Shown piece by piece: positions 36,092-45,022 of a DNA stretch of 64,000 nt. The stretch spans positions 1,835,714-1,899,713 of the forward strand of contig NC_092567.1 in the NCBI RefSeq assembly GCF_037975245.1, in the 5' to 3' direction. The notes under the pieces are model-generated. The model saw nothing but the letters and a program-made list of their open reading frames with translations, ran no database searches and was not told the DNA's origin. The DNA is from Apostichopus japonicus (Eukaryota > Echinodermata > Holothuroidea > Aspidochirotida > Stichopodidae). Both the position numbers and the translations under genes were made by a program. How positions within the stretch are numbered: the stretch's first letter is position 1; every line of letters starts with the position of its first letter.

Positions 36092-39000
36092 ATGATGGAT
36101 ATTAGAGAATTAACTGAGTTGGGGGCTAAAATGGGTCTTACGGGTGGCGAACTCTTAAACTTCGTCAAAGAGCAGCAGCAGATCGCTCGTGACGAAAGGC
36201 AACAAGAAAGGGCTGAGGCGGAAAAGCAAAGGGCTGAGGCGGAAAAGGAAAGGGCTAAGGCGGAAAAACAAAGAATGTTTGAATTGGCTAAGCTTGAAAA
36301 GCAAGCTGAGTTGCAGCAAAATAGCAATGGCAATGCCGATTTGAATTCCTCCCGTAGCTCCACTTCAAGCCGCGAGCCAAGTAGAATCCCAACGCCCAAA
36401 ATGCCTCACTTTGATGAGAAGGAAGACCTCGACGCATACTTGCTGCGCTTCGAGCGATTCGCAACAGCGCAAGAGTGGCCAGAGGAACAATGGGCATTAA
36501 ATTTGAGTCTGTGTCTAAAGGGAGAAAGTCTCCGTGTTTACTCTAGGCTACCACCCGATGACTCACAAGATTATCAAAAGCTAAAGAAAGCCCTGTTGAA
36601 ACGATTTCAATTCACAGAGGAAGGCTTCCGTCAGAAATTCAGACGAGAAAGGCCCAAAAAAGGAGAAATATCAATTCAATACATGGCAAGGTTGGAAAAT
36701 TATATGGCCAGATGGTTGGAAATGGGCGGAATTAACAAAACGTTCGAGGAATTTTCAGATCTCATGTTGCGGGAGCAGTTCCTAAATGTATGCAGCAAGG
36801 AATTGGCATTATTCCTGAGAGAACATGACTGCAAGACTTCTAAAGCGCTGTCAGAGCTGGCTGACAAATACTTAGAAGCGCATCACAGGGATCTTGAAAA
36901 ATGTGTGAAATCTTTCCAAACAAATCAGGGAAATGGGAAAAAACCTGACGGTAACCCCAACAGTCAGGAATACAAAACCAAAATTGTGGACGCGGGTGAA
37001 AACAGAAACACGCGTTCAGCCATAAAATGCTTTGTTTGCGGGAAATTGGGGCATAAGGCAAACGATTGCAGGCAGAGGTTTAAAGCGCAATCGGCGGTTG
37101 CGACTGAAAATGCCAAACCCGACAAGCTAGGATCGAGCGATGGGTCGCAAAAAGATCATCGTAGCGGACAAACCGCGAATCTGTGTTTGATGAAACAAAT
37201 CAAGGAAAGTGACAGCTATTCAATTAATTTAGCGTGTGGTCACGAGATCCCAATAGTCAGTGCGGCGTGTGAGGAGCCTACCGACATTACTGAGAAAATT
37301 TTGTCAGATGTTAAGGAGCGCATGCCGGTGGTTGAGGGCTATCTTAAAGGGAGGAAGGTGTCAGTGTTACGCGATAGCGGGTGTTCTGGTGTCATCGTTA
37401 GGAGAAATTTGATCTCCAATGATCAGTTGACCGGTGTAGATCAACTGTGTGTACTGATTGACGGTACAGTGAGGAAGATTCCAGAAGCTATCGTGGCGGT
37501 GGACACGCCCTTTTTCACAGGATCCCTCAAGGCTCTCTGTATGAAGAGGCCAGTGTATGACTTAATAATTGGGAATGTTCCTGGTGTTCGAGGTCCTGAG
37601 AATCCCGACCCAGATTGGAGTGTAAAAGAAGTTCCAAGTGAGCAGTGTGAACCTCACAATGTGGAAGAAACAGCTAGTGTTGAACTAGGAACCAGTGTTG
37701 AGTCACGTGATGAACCGGAAGTCGCTGCGGATCAAAGGATTCCAAGTGATGACGTAGGCGATGACTCAGATATTGGAGGTGCCGTAGAGACACGTGCACA
37801 AAAGCAAAAACGAAATGAAAATCTGAAACCCCTAAAAACGGCTAATGTTCCTATGGATGACGTAACACCTGAGCAATTGAGACAAGCTCAGAAGGAGGAT
37901 TCAACCCTCAAAAATTGCTTCAAGCATGTTGGGAATCCCAGACCACTGAAAGGTAAAGAGGGGATCTCCGAATTCATTTTAAGAAATGATATTCTATATC
38001 GCAAAGTTTCGGGGAATGACAAGCCTAGTGACCAATTGGTTGTACCCGAAAAGTTCAGAAATCAAGTGATGAAACTGGCTCATGACAGTATTATGGCGGG
38101 TCACCTAGGGATAGCCAAGACAACTGACAAAGTTCAGTCTCAATTCTACTGGCCAGGTGTAGGATCCGACGTAATGCGTTATTGCAAGTCATGCGATATT
38201 TGCCAGAGAACATGTGATAAGGGTAGGGTCACCAAGGTCCCATTGGGTCACATGCCCTTGATTGACACACCATTCAAGAGGGTGGCGGTAGACATTGTCG
38301 GACCGATCAGTCCTACTTCCAAGCATGGGAATCGGTATATCCTAACACTTGTCGATTATGCAACGAGGTTTCCCGAGGCAGTTCCATTGCGTAACATAGG
38401 TACTGAGAGAGTGGCAGAAGCTTTGGTGGACATATTTTCAAGAGTGGGAGTCCCATCTGAGATCCTGACTGACAGGGGGTCACAGTTTACCTCAGATGTG
38501 ATGAAGGAGGTGAGTCGATTACTGTCACTGCGACAACTCACCACTACCCCCTACCACCCGATCTGCAACGGTCTAGTTGAGAAATTCAATGGTACCTTGA
38601 AGAGGATGCTAAAGCGCATGTGTGAGGAGAGACCGTCAGACTGGGACCGCTATATAGGACCACTACTATTTGCGTATAGGGAGGCTCCGCAAGCCAGCAC
38701 AGGTTTCGCACCGTTCGAGTTACTCTATGGTAGGACAGTGAGAGGTCCTATGGCCATTTTGAAGGAGATGTGGACATCTGAAGTGGACAACCCTGAAACT
38801 AGGTCAACATATCAGTATGTCCTAGATTTGAGAGAACGGCTAGAGGAGACTTGCGCTCTGGCTAGATCAGAGTTACAGGAATCGTCGGAGAGGTACAAGA
38901 AGTACTATAACCGGAAGGCTAAAAGTCGTAAGTTCAAACCAGGTGATTTGGTGTTGATACTCTTGCCTACTGATCAAAACAAGCTGTTGATGCAGTGGAA

Positions 39001-40612
39001 GGGGCCATTCACCGTATTGAGTGAAATTGGCGAAGCGAGCTATTCAATCGATGTCAATGGGAAGTCGAAAAGTTTTCATGCAAACCTGCTGAAAGAGTAC
39101 ATAAGTAGGGACAAGTCAAATGTGGTTGGGACTACAGTCATTTCAATGTCTGAGGATGAGGAGCAGGAAAGTTGTTTCGACCTGCCTGCGCTGCAGACTA
39201 ATCAGAGTGAATCGGCATCGGATGTTGTCGTAAATGACGAATTAGGTGTAGGCCAATCACACGAGGTTAAACGAGTGTTATCCAAGTTCACTGATGTCCT
39301 GACTGATGTACCTGGCAAAACTGATGTTCTTAAATGTGACATCAAGTTAACTACTGATAAGCCAATCAAAGCAAAGCCTTACCCAGTACCACTCTCGATG
39401 CGAGATTCGTTACAAGAGGAAGTTAGGAAAATGATTGACATGGGAGTCATTGAACCTTCAAACTCACCTTATAGTTCACCTGTGGTGTTGGTACCTAAAC
39501 CTGATGGTACGAAGAGATTCTGCGTGGATTATAGGAAGCTCAATAAAGTAACCACGTATGAAGCTGAACCTATGCAAACCATGACAGAGATATTCTCGGA
39601 ATTGTCGAATGACAAGTACTTCAGTCGAATCGATCTAACGAAGGGATATTGGCAGGTTGAAATGACACAGTCAGCGAAAGAGAAGACTGCCTTTGTAACA
39701 CCAGATGGGTTATGGCAATTTAAAACGATGCCCTTTGGATTGGTTGGGGCACCGGCAGTTTTCACTAGGTTGATGAGAACCATTTTGAGGGATGTGCCAA
39801 ATGTTGTCAATTATCTGGATGATATTTTGATTCATACCGAGACATGGGATGAGCATGTAGAGTGTTTGGAGTTGTTGTTTCAGACGTTGAGAGAGAGCGG
39901 ACTGACAGCTCGTCCGAGTAAGTGTGAAATAGGGTTCACTAAATTAGAGTTCTTGGGCCACACAGTTGGAAACGGGAAGTTGGGCCCGAAGCAGAGTACC
40001 CTTGATAAAATCAAAAATGCTCCAAAACCCGAGACGAAAACTCAAGTCAGGTCGTTTCTTGGTCTCACGGGGTATTACAGAGACTATATACCAAACTACT
40101 CTGCACTAGTTGCCCCACTGTCGGACCTGACGAGGAAGGGTTCACCCAATAGAGTGATTTGGGGAAGCGCCCAGGACAAGGCGTTCAATGATCTGAAGCA
40201 AGCGCTTATTAATCCACCCCTTCTCAGGCTTCCTGATGTAAATAAGCAATTTGTTCTGAGGACCGATGCATCCGATGTAGGGATAGGTGCAGTCCTACTA
40301 CAGGAACATGAAGGAGAATTATTTCCTGTAGCGTATGCTAGTAGAAAGTTATTGGAGAGGGAAAGAAATTATTCAGTGATTGAGAGAGAATGCCTGGGGT
40401 TAGTTTGGGCAGTACAGAAATTTCATGTATATCTGTACGGAAGTGAGTTCGTCTTACAGACTGATCACGAACCACTCACTTATTTAAATAGAGCGAAGTT
40501 GCTGAACTCAAGAATTATGAGATGGGCATTAGTACTACAAGAGTATAGATTCAGACTAGAATCAATCAAAGGAAAGTACAATGTTGGTGCAGATTATATG
40601 AGCCGAATGTAA
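36092..40612 (+). CDS. Gag-Pol polyprotein of the Gmr1-type retrotransposon (Gag, PR, IN, RT, RH)
   Basis: One uninterrupted frame of 1506 residues. Residues about 25-75 form a charged coiled coil with repeated AEKQRAE units. About 105-265 is the capsid; its C-terminal part (LREQFLNVCSKELALFLREH near 225-245) resembles the SCAN domain. A CCHC zinc knuckle lies at 313-326 and the protease DSG at 428. Integrase follows: H2C2 zinc finger 664-704, catalytic D734, D794 and E830 with the standard 35-residue spacing, then a GPF/Y module (W969-F973). Only then comes reverse transcriptase (catalytic D1181, YLDD with D1243 and D1244) and RNase H (D1392, E1433, D1458). All catalytic residues are present. 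Integrase upstream of RT is the order of Ty1/copia, but RT and IN sequences are Ty3/Gypsy-type, which is the diagnostic trait of Gmr1. It makes virus-like particles, copies the RNA to DNA and integrates it. No env gene. Confidence 0.95.
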   Translation: MMDIRELTELGAKMGLTGGELLNFVKEQQQIARDERQQERAEAEKQRAEAEKERAKAEKQRMFELAKLEKQAELQQNSNGNADLNSSRSSTSSREPSRIPTPKMPHFDEKEDLDAYLLRFERFATAQEWPEEQWALNLSLCLKGESLRVYSRLPPDDSQDYQKLKKALLKRFQFTEEGFRQKFRRERPKKGEISIQYMARLENYMARWLEMGGINKTFEEFSDLMLREQFLNVCSKELALFLREHDCKTSKALSELADKYLEAHHRDLEKCVKSFQTNQGNGKKPDGNPNSQEYKTKIVDAGENRNTRSAIKCFVCGKLGHKANDCRQRFKAQSAVATENAKPDKLGSSDGSQKDHRSGQTANLCLMKQIKESDSYSINLACGHEIPIVSAACEEPTDITEKILSDVKERMPVVEGYLKGRKVSVLRDSGCSGVIVRRNLISNDQLTGVDQLCVLIDGTVRKIPEAIVAVDTPFFTGSLKALCMKRPVYDLIIGNVPGVRGPENPDPDWSVKEVPSEQCEPHNVEETASVELGTSVESRDEPEVAADQRIPSDDVGDDSDIGGAVETRAQKQKRNENLKPLKTANVPMDDVTPEQLRQAQKEDSTLKNCFKHVGNPRPLKGKEGISEFILRNDILYRKVSGNDKPSDQLVVPEKFRNQVMKLAHDSIMAGHLGIAKTTDKVQSQFYWPGVGSDVMRYCKSCDICQRTCDKGRVTKVPLGHMPLIDTPFKRVAVDIVGPISPTSKHGNRYILTLVDYATRFPEAVPLRNIGTERVAEALVDIFSRVGVPSEILTDRGSQFTSDVMKEVSRLLSLRQLTTTPYHPICNGLVEKFNGTLKRMLKRMCEERPSDWDRYIGPLLFAYREAPQASTGFAPFELLYGRTVRGPMAILKEMWTSEVDNPETRSTYQYVLDLRERLEETCALARSELQESSERYKKYYNRKAKSRKFKPGDLVLILLPTDQNKLLMQWKGPFTVLSEIGEASYSIDVNGKSKSFHANLLKEYISRDKSNVVGTTVISMSEDEEQESCFDLPALQTNQSESASDVVVNDELGVGQSHEVKRVLSKFTDVLTDVPGKTDVLKCDIKLTTDKPIKAKPYPVPLSMRDSLQEEVRKMIDMGVIEPSNSPYSSPVVLVPKPDGTKRFCVDYRKLNKVTTYEAEPMQTMTEIFSELSNDKYFSRIDLTKGYWQVEMTQSAKEKTAFVTPDGLWQFKTMPFGLVGAPAVFTRLMRTILRDVPNVVNYLDDILIHTETWDEHVECLELLFQTLRESGLTARPSKCEIGFTKLEFLGHTVGNGKLGPKQSTLDKIKNAPKPETKTQVRSFLGLTGYYRDYIPNYSALVAPLSDLTRKGSPNRVIWGSAQDKAFNDLKQALINPPLLRLPDVNKQFVLRTDASDVGIGAVLLQEHEGELFPVAYASRKLLERERNYSVIERECLGLVWAVQKFHVYLYGSEFVLQTDHEPLTYLNRAKLLNSRIMRWALVLQEYRFRLESIKGKYNVGADYMSRM

Positions 40613-40864
40613 GCGGGTTATTCATTCATTTAATCAGATGTAGATGTGTTGATTGTAACACTATTGATTGTTGTTATGCTATCATACATTTATCATTGAC
40701 ATAGTTTTGTCGGATTATAGAATTGTTTATAGTTTATAGAATTTGACATTTATGGAATTGTTAGTTTGAGTATTTTGAGATGGTTATCAATATTCATTAG
40801 TTATGTTTAATTTAAAGTTGCATACACGTCCATTTATAGATGAAATATTTAAAATATTTATCTT
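40613..40864 (+). other. Retrotransposon 3' untranslated region
   Basis: AT-rich non-coding sequence between the gag-pol stop and the polypurine tract, with several TTGTTA/TTATAGAAT repeats. No further frame. Confidence 0.7.
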
Positions 40865-40874
40865 AAAGGGGGAG
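40865..40874 (+). other. Polypurine tract
   Basis: AAAGGGGGAG lies four bases before the 3' LTR; it is the expected primer site for plus-strand DNA synthesis. Confidence 0.75.
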
Positions 40875-40878
40875 TAAT

Positions 40879-41866
40879 TGTCACGAACGACTTTATTCAT
40901 TGTACGTGTATTCAGTATATGCTGGTCAGGGTGATAAGTAGGTCACTCGTCGTGACTGACAACTTGTGCGTTTTTTCTGGAAGCGTCGAGAAATGATGGC
41001 GCTATTCGGTATTAACGAGTGCAAATTTCCAGAACATACGGGAAGTAATTTTTAGCAGGTGACCGGATATCGTCGACCAATGAACGATGCACTATCAGTC
41101 GTATCTTCGAGACATGGATGATTCTCGATGTTTTTCCGTCAGGATTCCTGGAAAAGAACTTTCGGGAGATTAAACCCGGCTATATAAGAAGAGATATTTT
41201 CGGTGAGGAGGAGTTTAGTTCAGAATTTTCCGATCTATTGTATAAAGAAATTCATCTGAGATAAAAGATTAATCGAGGGGACGGACGGAGGAACCGGTGG
41301 ACTGTTTGTTTATTAGATTGGTGCGTCGTTTAACCGGGACAGGCGTGACTTCGGCAGAGTTTTCGGAGTTCACCCAGGAGGAAGCCATCCTTGGGATACA
41401 AACGTTGAGTCGAATTGGACCAGCGGGGAACGGTTTTGCTCCTGACCAAGTCACGGGATACCAGCCTACGAGGGAACCTAATCCCGACATCGTTGTTGGT
41501 GACGCAAGGAGGTCAGAACAGCTACGAAAGGAACCGAGAGCCGGCACGCGCCGCGTAAGATAAGTTAAGTAATCTTTCAAAAATTTAACGGCCGTATAAT
41601 ATTGTAAAATCTGTCTGTAATATTCCAAATTTCTAGTACCAATAATCCTTGTACAAATCAGTATAGAGATCGTATCATTGTAAATATATCGCTTTTGTTA
41701 ACTTTCAGAAACATCTCAGTAGTCTTTTGGTCCTTTGAGTTTACTTCCCTGAATCTATCTAAAATTTTATTTTTATCGGCTTTGAAGGCCAAAAGAAAAA
41801 CCCGGGGTCGCAACAGAGGGGGCGCTAGAGGGTGCCATTTTGTATTATCCCACGGAAGTTGTGACA
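40879..41866 (+). repeat. 3' LTR of the Gmr1-type element
   Basis: 988 bp; no difference from the 5' LTR seen by eye. It is followed by the target duplication GCAGC and the continuation of the X2 sequence. Confidence 0.95.
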
Positions 41867-42477
41867 GCAGCGTACAAGAAAATTTCTTATTTTGATACCC
41901 CCCAGATCACCGGAAACGGCACTTCTCGGGCTTGAAATGACCAACCAGATGTACACTTTTTGCCTGATAATTAAGTATTTCCTAATAGTTTTTTTTTTGC
42001 ATCCATAACCTTTTTGAAGATTGTCAACCCGGCACACATCATGTTCGACCTGATCGCATCTCCTGTGGGTCTTTGCTTTGTAGGTGATTCTACGTCGCGG
42101 CCCACAATACCCGTCAGCCCCACTTTTTAAGGTTTTAAGCCCCATATTTGTTCAGAATTTGAAAATTCACATTTCTCGTGAATAAACTCACTTCAAAACA
42201 TACCCATAATGTTGTACAAAATTTCATCTATGGACAACCAATATAGAAAACTTCCTTCAACCCCTAACAGACCGGTCAAAATTGCACGAGTAGAGGGAAG
42301 TGTGATGCAGAATGTTGGTCAGAAATTTTCGAAACTTCAGACACAGTTAATTTATTGGTGTACAAATATTAAAACCTCTTATAACGGCTATTATAAAACT
42401 TGGTTGAAGGAAATGAAAAAAATAGCAGATATTTCCGAAACCGAACACTACACACATAGGCGTAGGAGGCGCGGCGG

Positions 42478-43895
42478 CAGTGGCGGAGCGCTTGCGAGTC
42501 ACTTCGCCCAACAACCATTTCGCCCAACTGCCATTTCGCCCAACCAGCCTGGTCATTTCGCCCAACCGCGTTGGTCATTTCGCCCAACCAGCATGGTCAG
42601 TTCGCCCAACCGTGTTGGTCATTTCGCCCAACCGTGTTGGTCATTTCGCCCAACCGTGTTGGTCATTTCGCCCAACCTTATTTTTACTAATATTCAGTCA
42701 GAATAATATTACTTTTTCTATTCCACCAGTTCAATTTGATTTATTTTGGGTAAGGTTACTTCGTAATAGGTAAATAAAGTGAGGTCCGCTCGATATCGAT
42801 CGGAGTCTGAGTCTGTTATACAAACACAGGGGAATCGGTCTTCATAAAAACCTATCAAACCTAACCCCTAAAATACTGGTCCATCCTACTGACTAACAAT
42901 TCCGGAACGTTAAGTGAAAAACAATATATATATAAAACCCGTCCGTAATATTTATCAATGTAACCACATATGTAATCACATATGTAGGCCTAATCAATTT
43001 AACCACGACTTCAAGTTTCCTTAATACTCGGTTCGTATCCCGTAACGTTAACAATTCCCGACCGTTTACTATCAAACCTATCAAACCTAACCCCTAAAAC
43101 ACTGATCCATCCTCAAGATTCCTTAATATTCGGTTCGTATTCTGTAACGTTTCCTTACTAAAGTTATACAAAGAAAAGGACTTCAAGTTTCCTTAATATT
43201 CCTTAATATTCGAACGTTTACTATCAAACCTAACCCCCAACACACTGATCGGTCCTCAAGTTTCCTTAATATTCGGTTCGTATCCTGTAACTTTAACAAT
43301 TCCCGAACGTTTACTTTTCAAGTATCATATTTAATCAAGGTTGGGCGAAATGACCAGGCTGGTTGGGCGAAATGACCAGGCTGGTTGGGCGAAATGACCA
43401 GGCTGGTTGGGCGAAATGACCAGGCTGGTTGGGCGAAATGACCAGGCTGGTTGGGCGAAATGACCAGGCTGGTTGGGCGAAATGACCAGGCTGGTTGGGC
43501 GAAATGGTAAGGTTGGGCGAAATGGCAGTTTGGCGAAATGGTTGTTGGGCGAAGTGTCCTGCTTCCGGCGGAGCTAGGGGTATTGGTCAGGAGGGGCGAG
43601 AATGGTCTGTAGGGGCGCTTTCGACACTATCTAAGCGGAGCGCCACCACTGGTTGGCGCGTAGCGTACAGAAAATTTTTGAGTAAAGATACTCCCTAGAT
43701 CGCCGGAAATGACCCTTTCCGGGCCTGGCTAATTTGCAGATAAACGAAGAATAAGGTGTCATCGCCAAATTACACCAACAAAATGTGACAAATGTCAATA
43801 AGTAGATGGTAAAGAGCTGAAAAAGGCGCCAGCAGTCCATTTGAGTCCGTCAGGGGGGCATCCGCCCCCATGACCGTATGGACGCTCCGCCACTG
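42478..43895. mobile_element. hAT-type MITE of family Y, interrupted by a foldback element
   Basis: Inverted ends CAGTGGCGGAGC(G) / (C)GCTCCGCCACTG lie inside a perfect 8-bp target duplication CGCGGCGG (42470-42477 and 43896-43903). The right part (43567-43895) matches the MITE at 23369-23763, including GAATGGTCTGTAGG, CTATCTAAGCGGAGCGCCAC and AGATCGCCGGAAATGACCC, with an internal deletion of about 60 bp. A 1077-bp foldback element splits it after its first twelve bases. Confidence 0.85.
42490..43566. mobile_element. Foldback-type element with tandem-array inverted repeats
   Basis: The element is bounded by the 8-bp direct repeat GGCGGAGC (42482-42489 and 43567-43574), a duplicated piece of the host MITE terminus. 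Both ends carry CACTTCGCCCAACAACCATT in inverse orientation, followed by arrays of a 22-bp unit: TTTCGCCCAACC...GGTCA about eight times on the left, and GGTTGGGCGAAATGACC about seven or eight times on the right. The roughly 640-bp loop (42690-43330) holds diverged direct repeats of about 100 bp (CTTAATATTCGGTTCGTATC, CTATCAAACCTAACCCC). Inverted repeats made of tandem units are the hallmark of Foldback/TU elements. Open frames through the arrays are not genes. Confidence 0.8.
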
Positions 43896-44234
43896 CGCGG
43901 CGGGGGTGCAGCCCCTAATTCGCCATTACTAATGTAAAAGAGAGTTTTGACATAATTGGACCTCCATGCTTTTTATACATCTACATGAGACATGTCGTTG
44001 TTTATATTAGCGGTATACTGCGCAATTTTAACGGAACGTACGGTACATGATGGCATGCGATGTAATAACCGATGCTTGCTTATTTGATATTGACATTAAC
44101 ACGTTGAGCGCGCGCGAAAATTTTTGGTTATTTTTTCAGGCAAGTCGGACAGTTTTGAGGCTTTTCATCCTGGAACGCCATTTTCATGCTCACTGATATG
44201 ATGTGATATCTGCTGTTTGCGTTACAAATTCAAA

Positions 44235-44475
44235 CAGGCGCGTAGCGAGGAATTTGTCAAGGGAGGGGTGAAGCCTGTAGGCAAATTATCTAATCGTAGC
44301 GCCACCACAGGTTGGCGCGAAGCGTACAAGAAAATTTTGGCCGAAAATGCCTCCCAGATCGCTGGAAATGGCACTACCCAGGACCATTTGTTAGCGCGAA
44401 GCGTACAAGCAAATTTTGGCCAAAAATGTCTCCCAGATCGCTGGAAATGACACTTCCCAGGCCTTGGTAGTTGCA
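44235..44475. mobile_element. Truncated extra left end of family X
   Basis: It begins CAGGCGCGTAGCGAGG and continues with ATCTAATCGTAGCGCCACC...GGTTGGCGCGAAGCG, like the left end of X1 and X2. A segment of about 75 bp (GCGCGAAGCGTACAAG...CAGATCGCTGGAAATG) is present twice in tandem (from about 44316 and 44394). It stops before X internal sequence, so it is a solo fragment inside X2. Confidence 0.6.
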
Positions 44476-45022
44476 TCCAAGCACTTTCTATTTTGAAATT
44501 ACTTAGCGATATCATTTAAAAAAATGCTGCATGGGCGGGGGGGGGGGACGGGCGGTCGCCCCCATCCCAAAAATCGTCATGTTCCCCGACGACGCTGTCG
44601 AGTTTGAGACCAGCCACAGTTGGTTTCATAGCACAATTCTACACACGCGTTATGATAGACCATATATAGTATATATATAGATCATTAGTGAGAGAGGAAA
44701 ACGGAAACGTCAAAAAATGGAGTTGTCGGTGTAAGGGGTAGGGTGAGTCACACATTTACGAAATCATTGATCCGTCACTGGCTACCCTTCAGCGCTGTAA
44801 TGATGTCACTGTTCCTCTTTCTCTTCCCGATGTCTTCGCGTTTTTCTTTTATTCCCTCCTTTTCTCCTTTTTCTCTCTTTCTTCATTTTCTTTTCCCTTC
44901 CTTCCTCTCCTCCTCCTCTTTCCCCCCTTTTTTTCCTTTTTTCTTCTCTTTTTTTCTCTCCTCTTTTTCTTACCCGGTGGGCGCGCGCCCCCAACGCCCC
45001 CCCTGGATACGCACCTGCATAT

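Larger units (their letters stand above)
34909..41866 (+). mobile_element. Complete Gmr1-type Ty3/Gypsy LTR retrotransposon
   Basis: Full-length element of 6958 bp: two 988-bp LTRs that look identical by eye, TGTCAC...GTGACA ends, a 5-bp target duplication GCAGC (34904-34908 and 41867-41871), a primer-binding site, an uninterrupted 1506-codon gag-pol frame and a polypurine tract. Joining X sequence across it restores the motif GCGCAGCGTACAAGAA seen in other X copies, which proves the insertion point. Identical LTRs and an open frame imply a very recent insertion that may still be competent to move. The pol order (integrase before RT) identifies the Gmr1 clade. Confidence 0.95.
34828..45017. 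mobile_element. TIR element family X, copy X2, interrupted by later insertions
   Basis: The left end CAGGCGCGTATCCAGG and right end CCTGGATACGCACCTG are inverse, flanked by the direct 5-bp repeat CATAT (34823-34827 and 45018-45022). Pieces matching X1 are 34828-34908, 41872-42470, about 44040-44215 and 44575-45017. Between them lie a Gmr1-type retrotransposon, a hAT MITE containing a foldback element, and a truncated extra X end. X2 is therefore the oldest layer of the stack. No transposase is present. Confidence 0.8.

Noticed and set aside
42209-42773. 165- and 97-codon frames rich in a FRPT/FAQP repeat
   Set aside because: They simply translate the 22-bp foldback array.
42478-43895. Regularly spaced repeats suggestive of a CRISPR array
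   Set aside because: Units are directly adjacent tandem copies without unique spacers, in inverse arrays, in a eukaryotic transposon.
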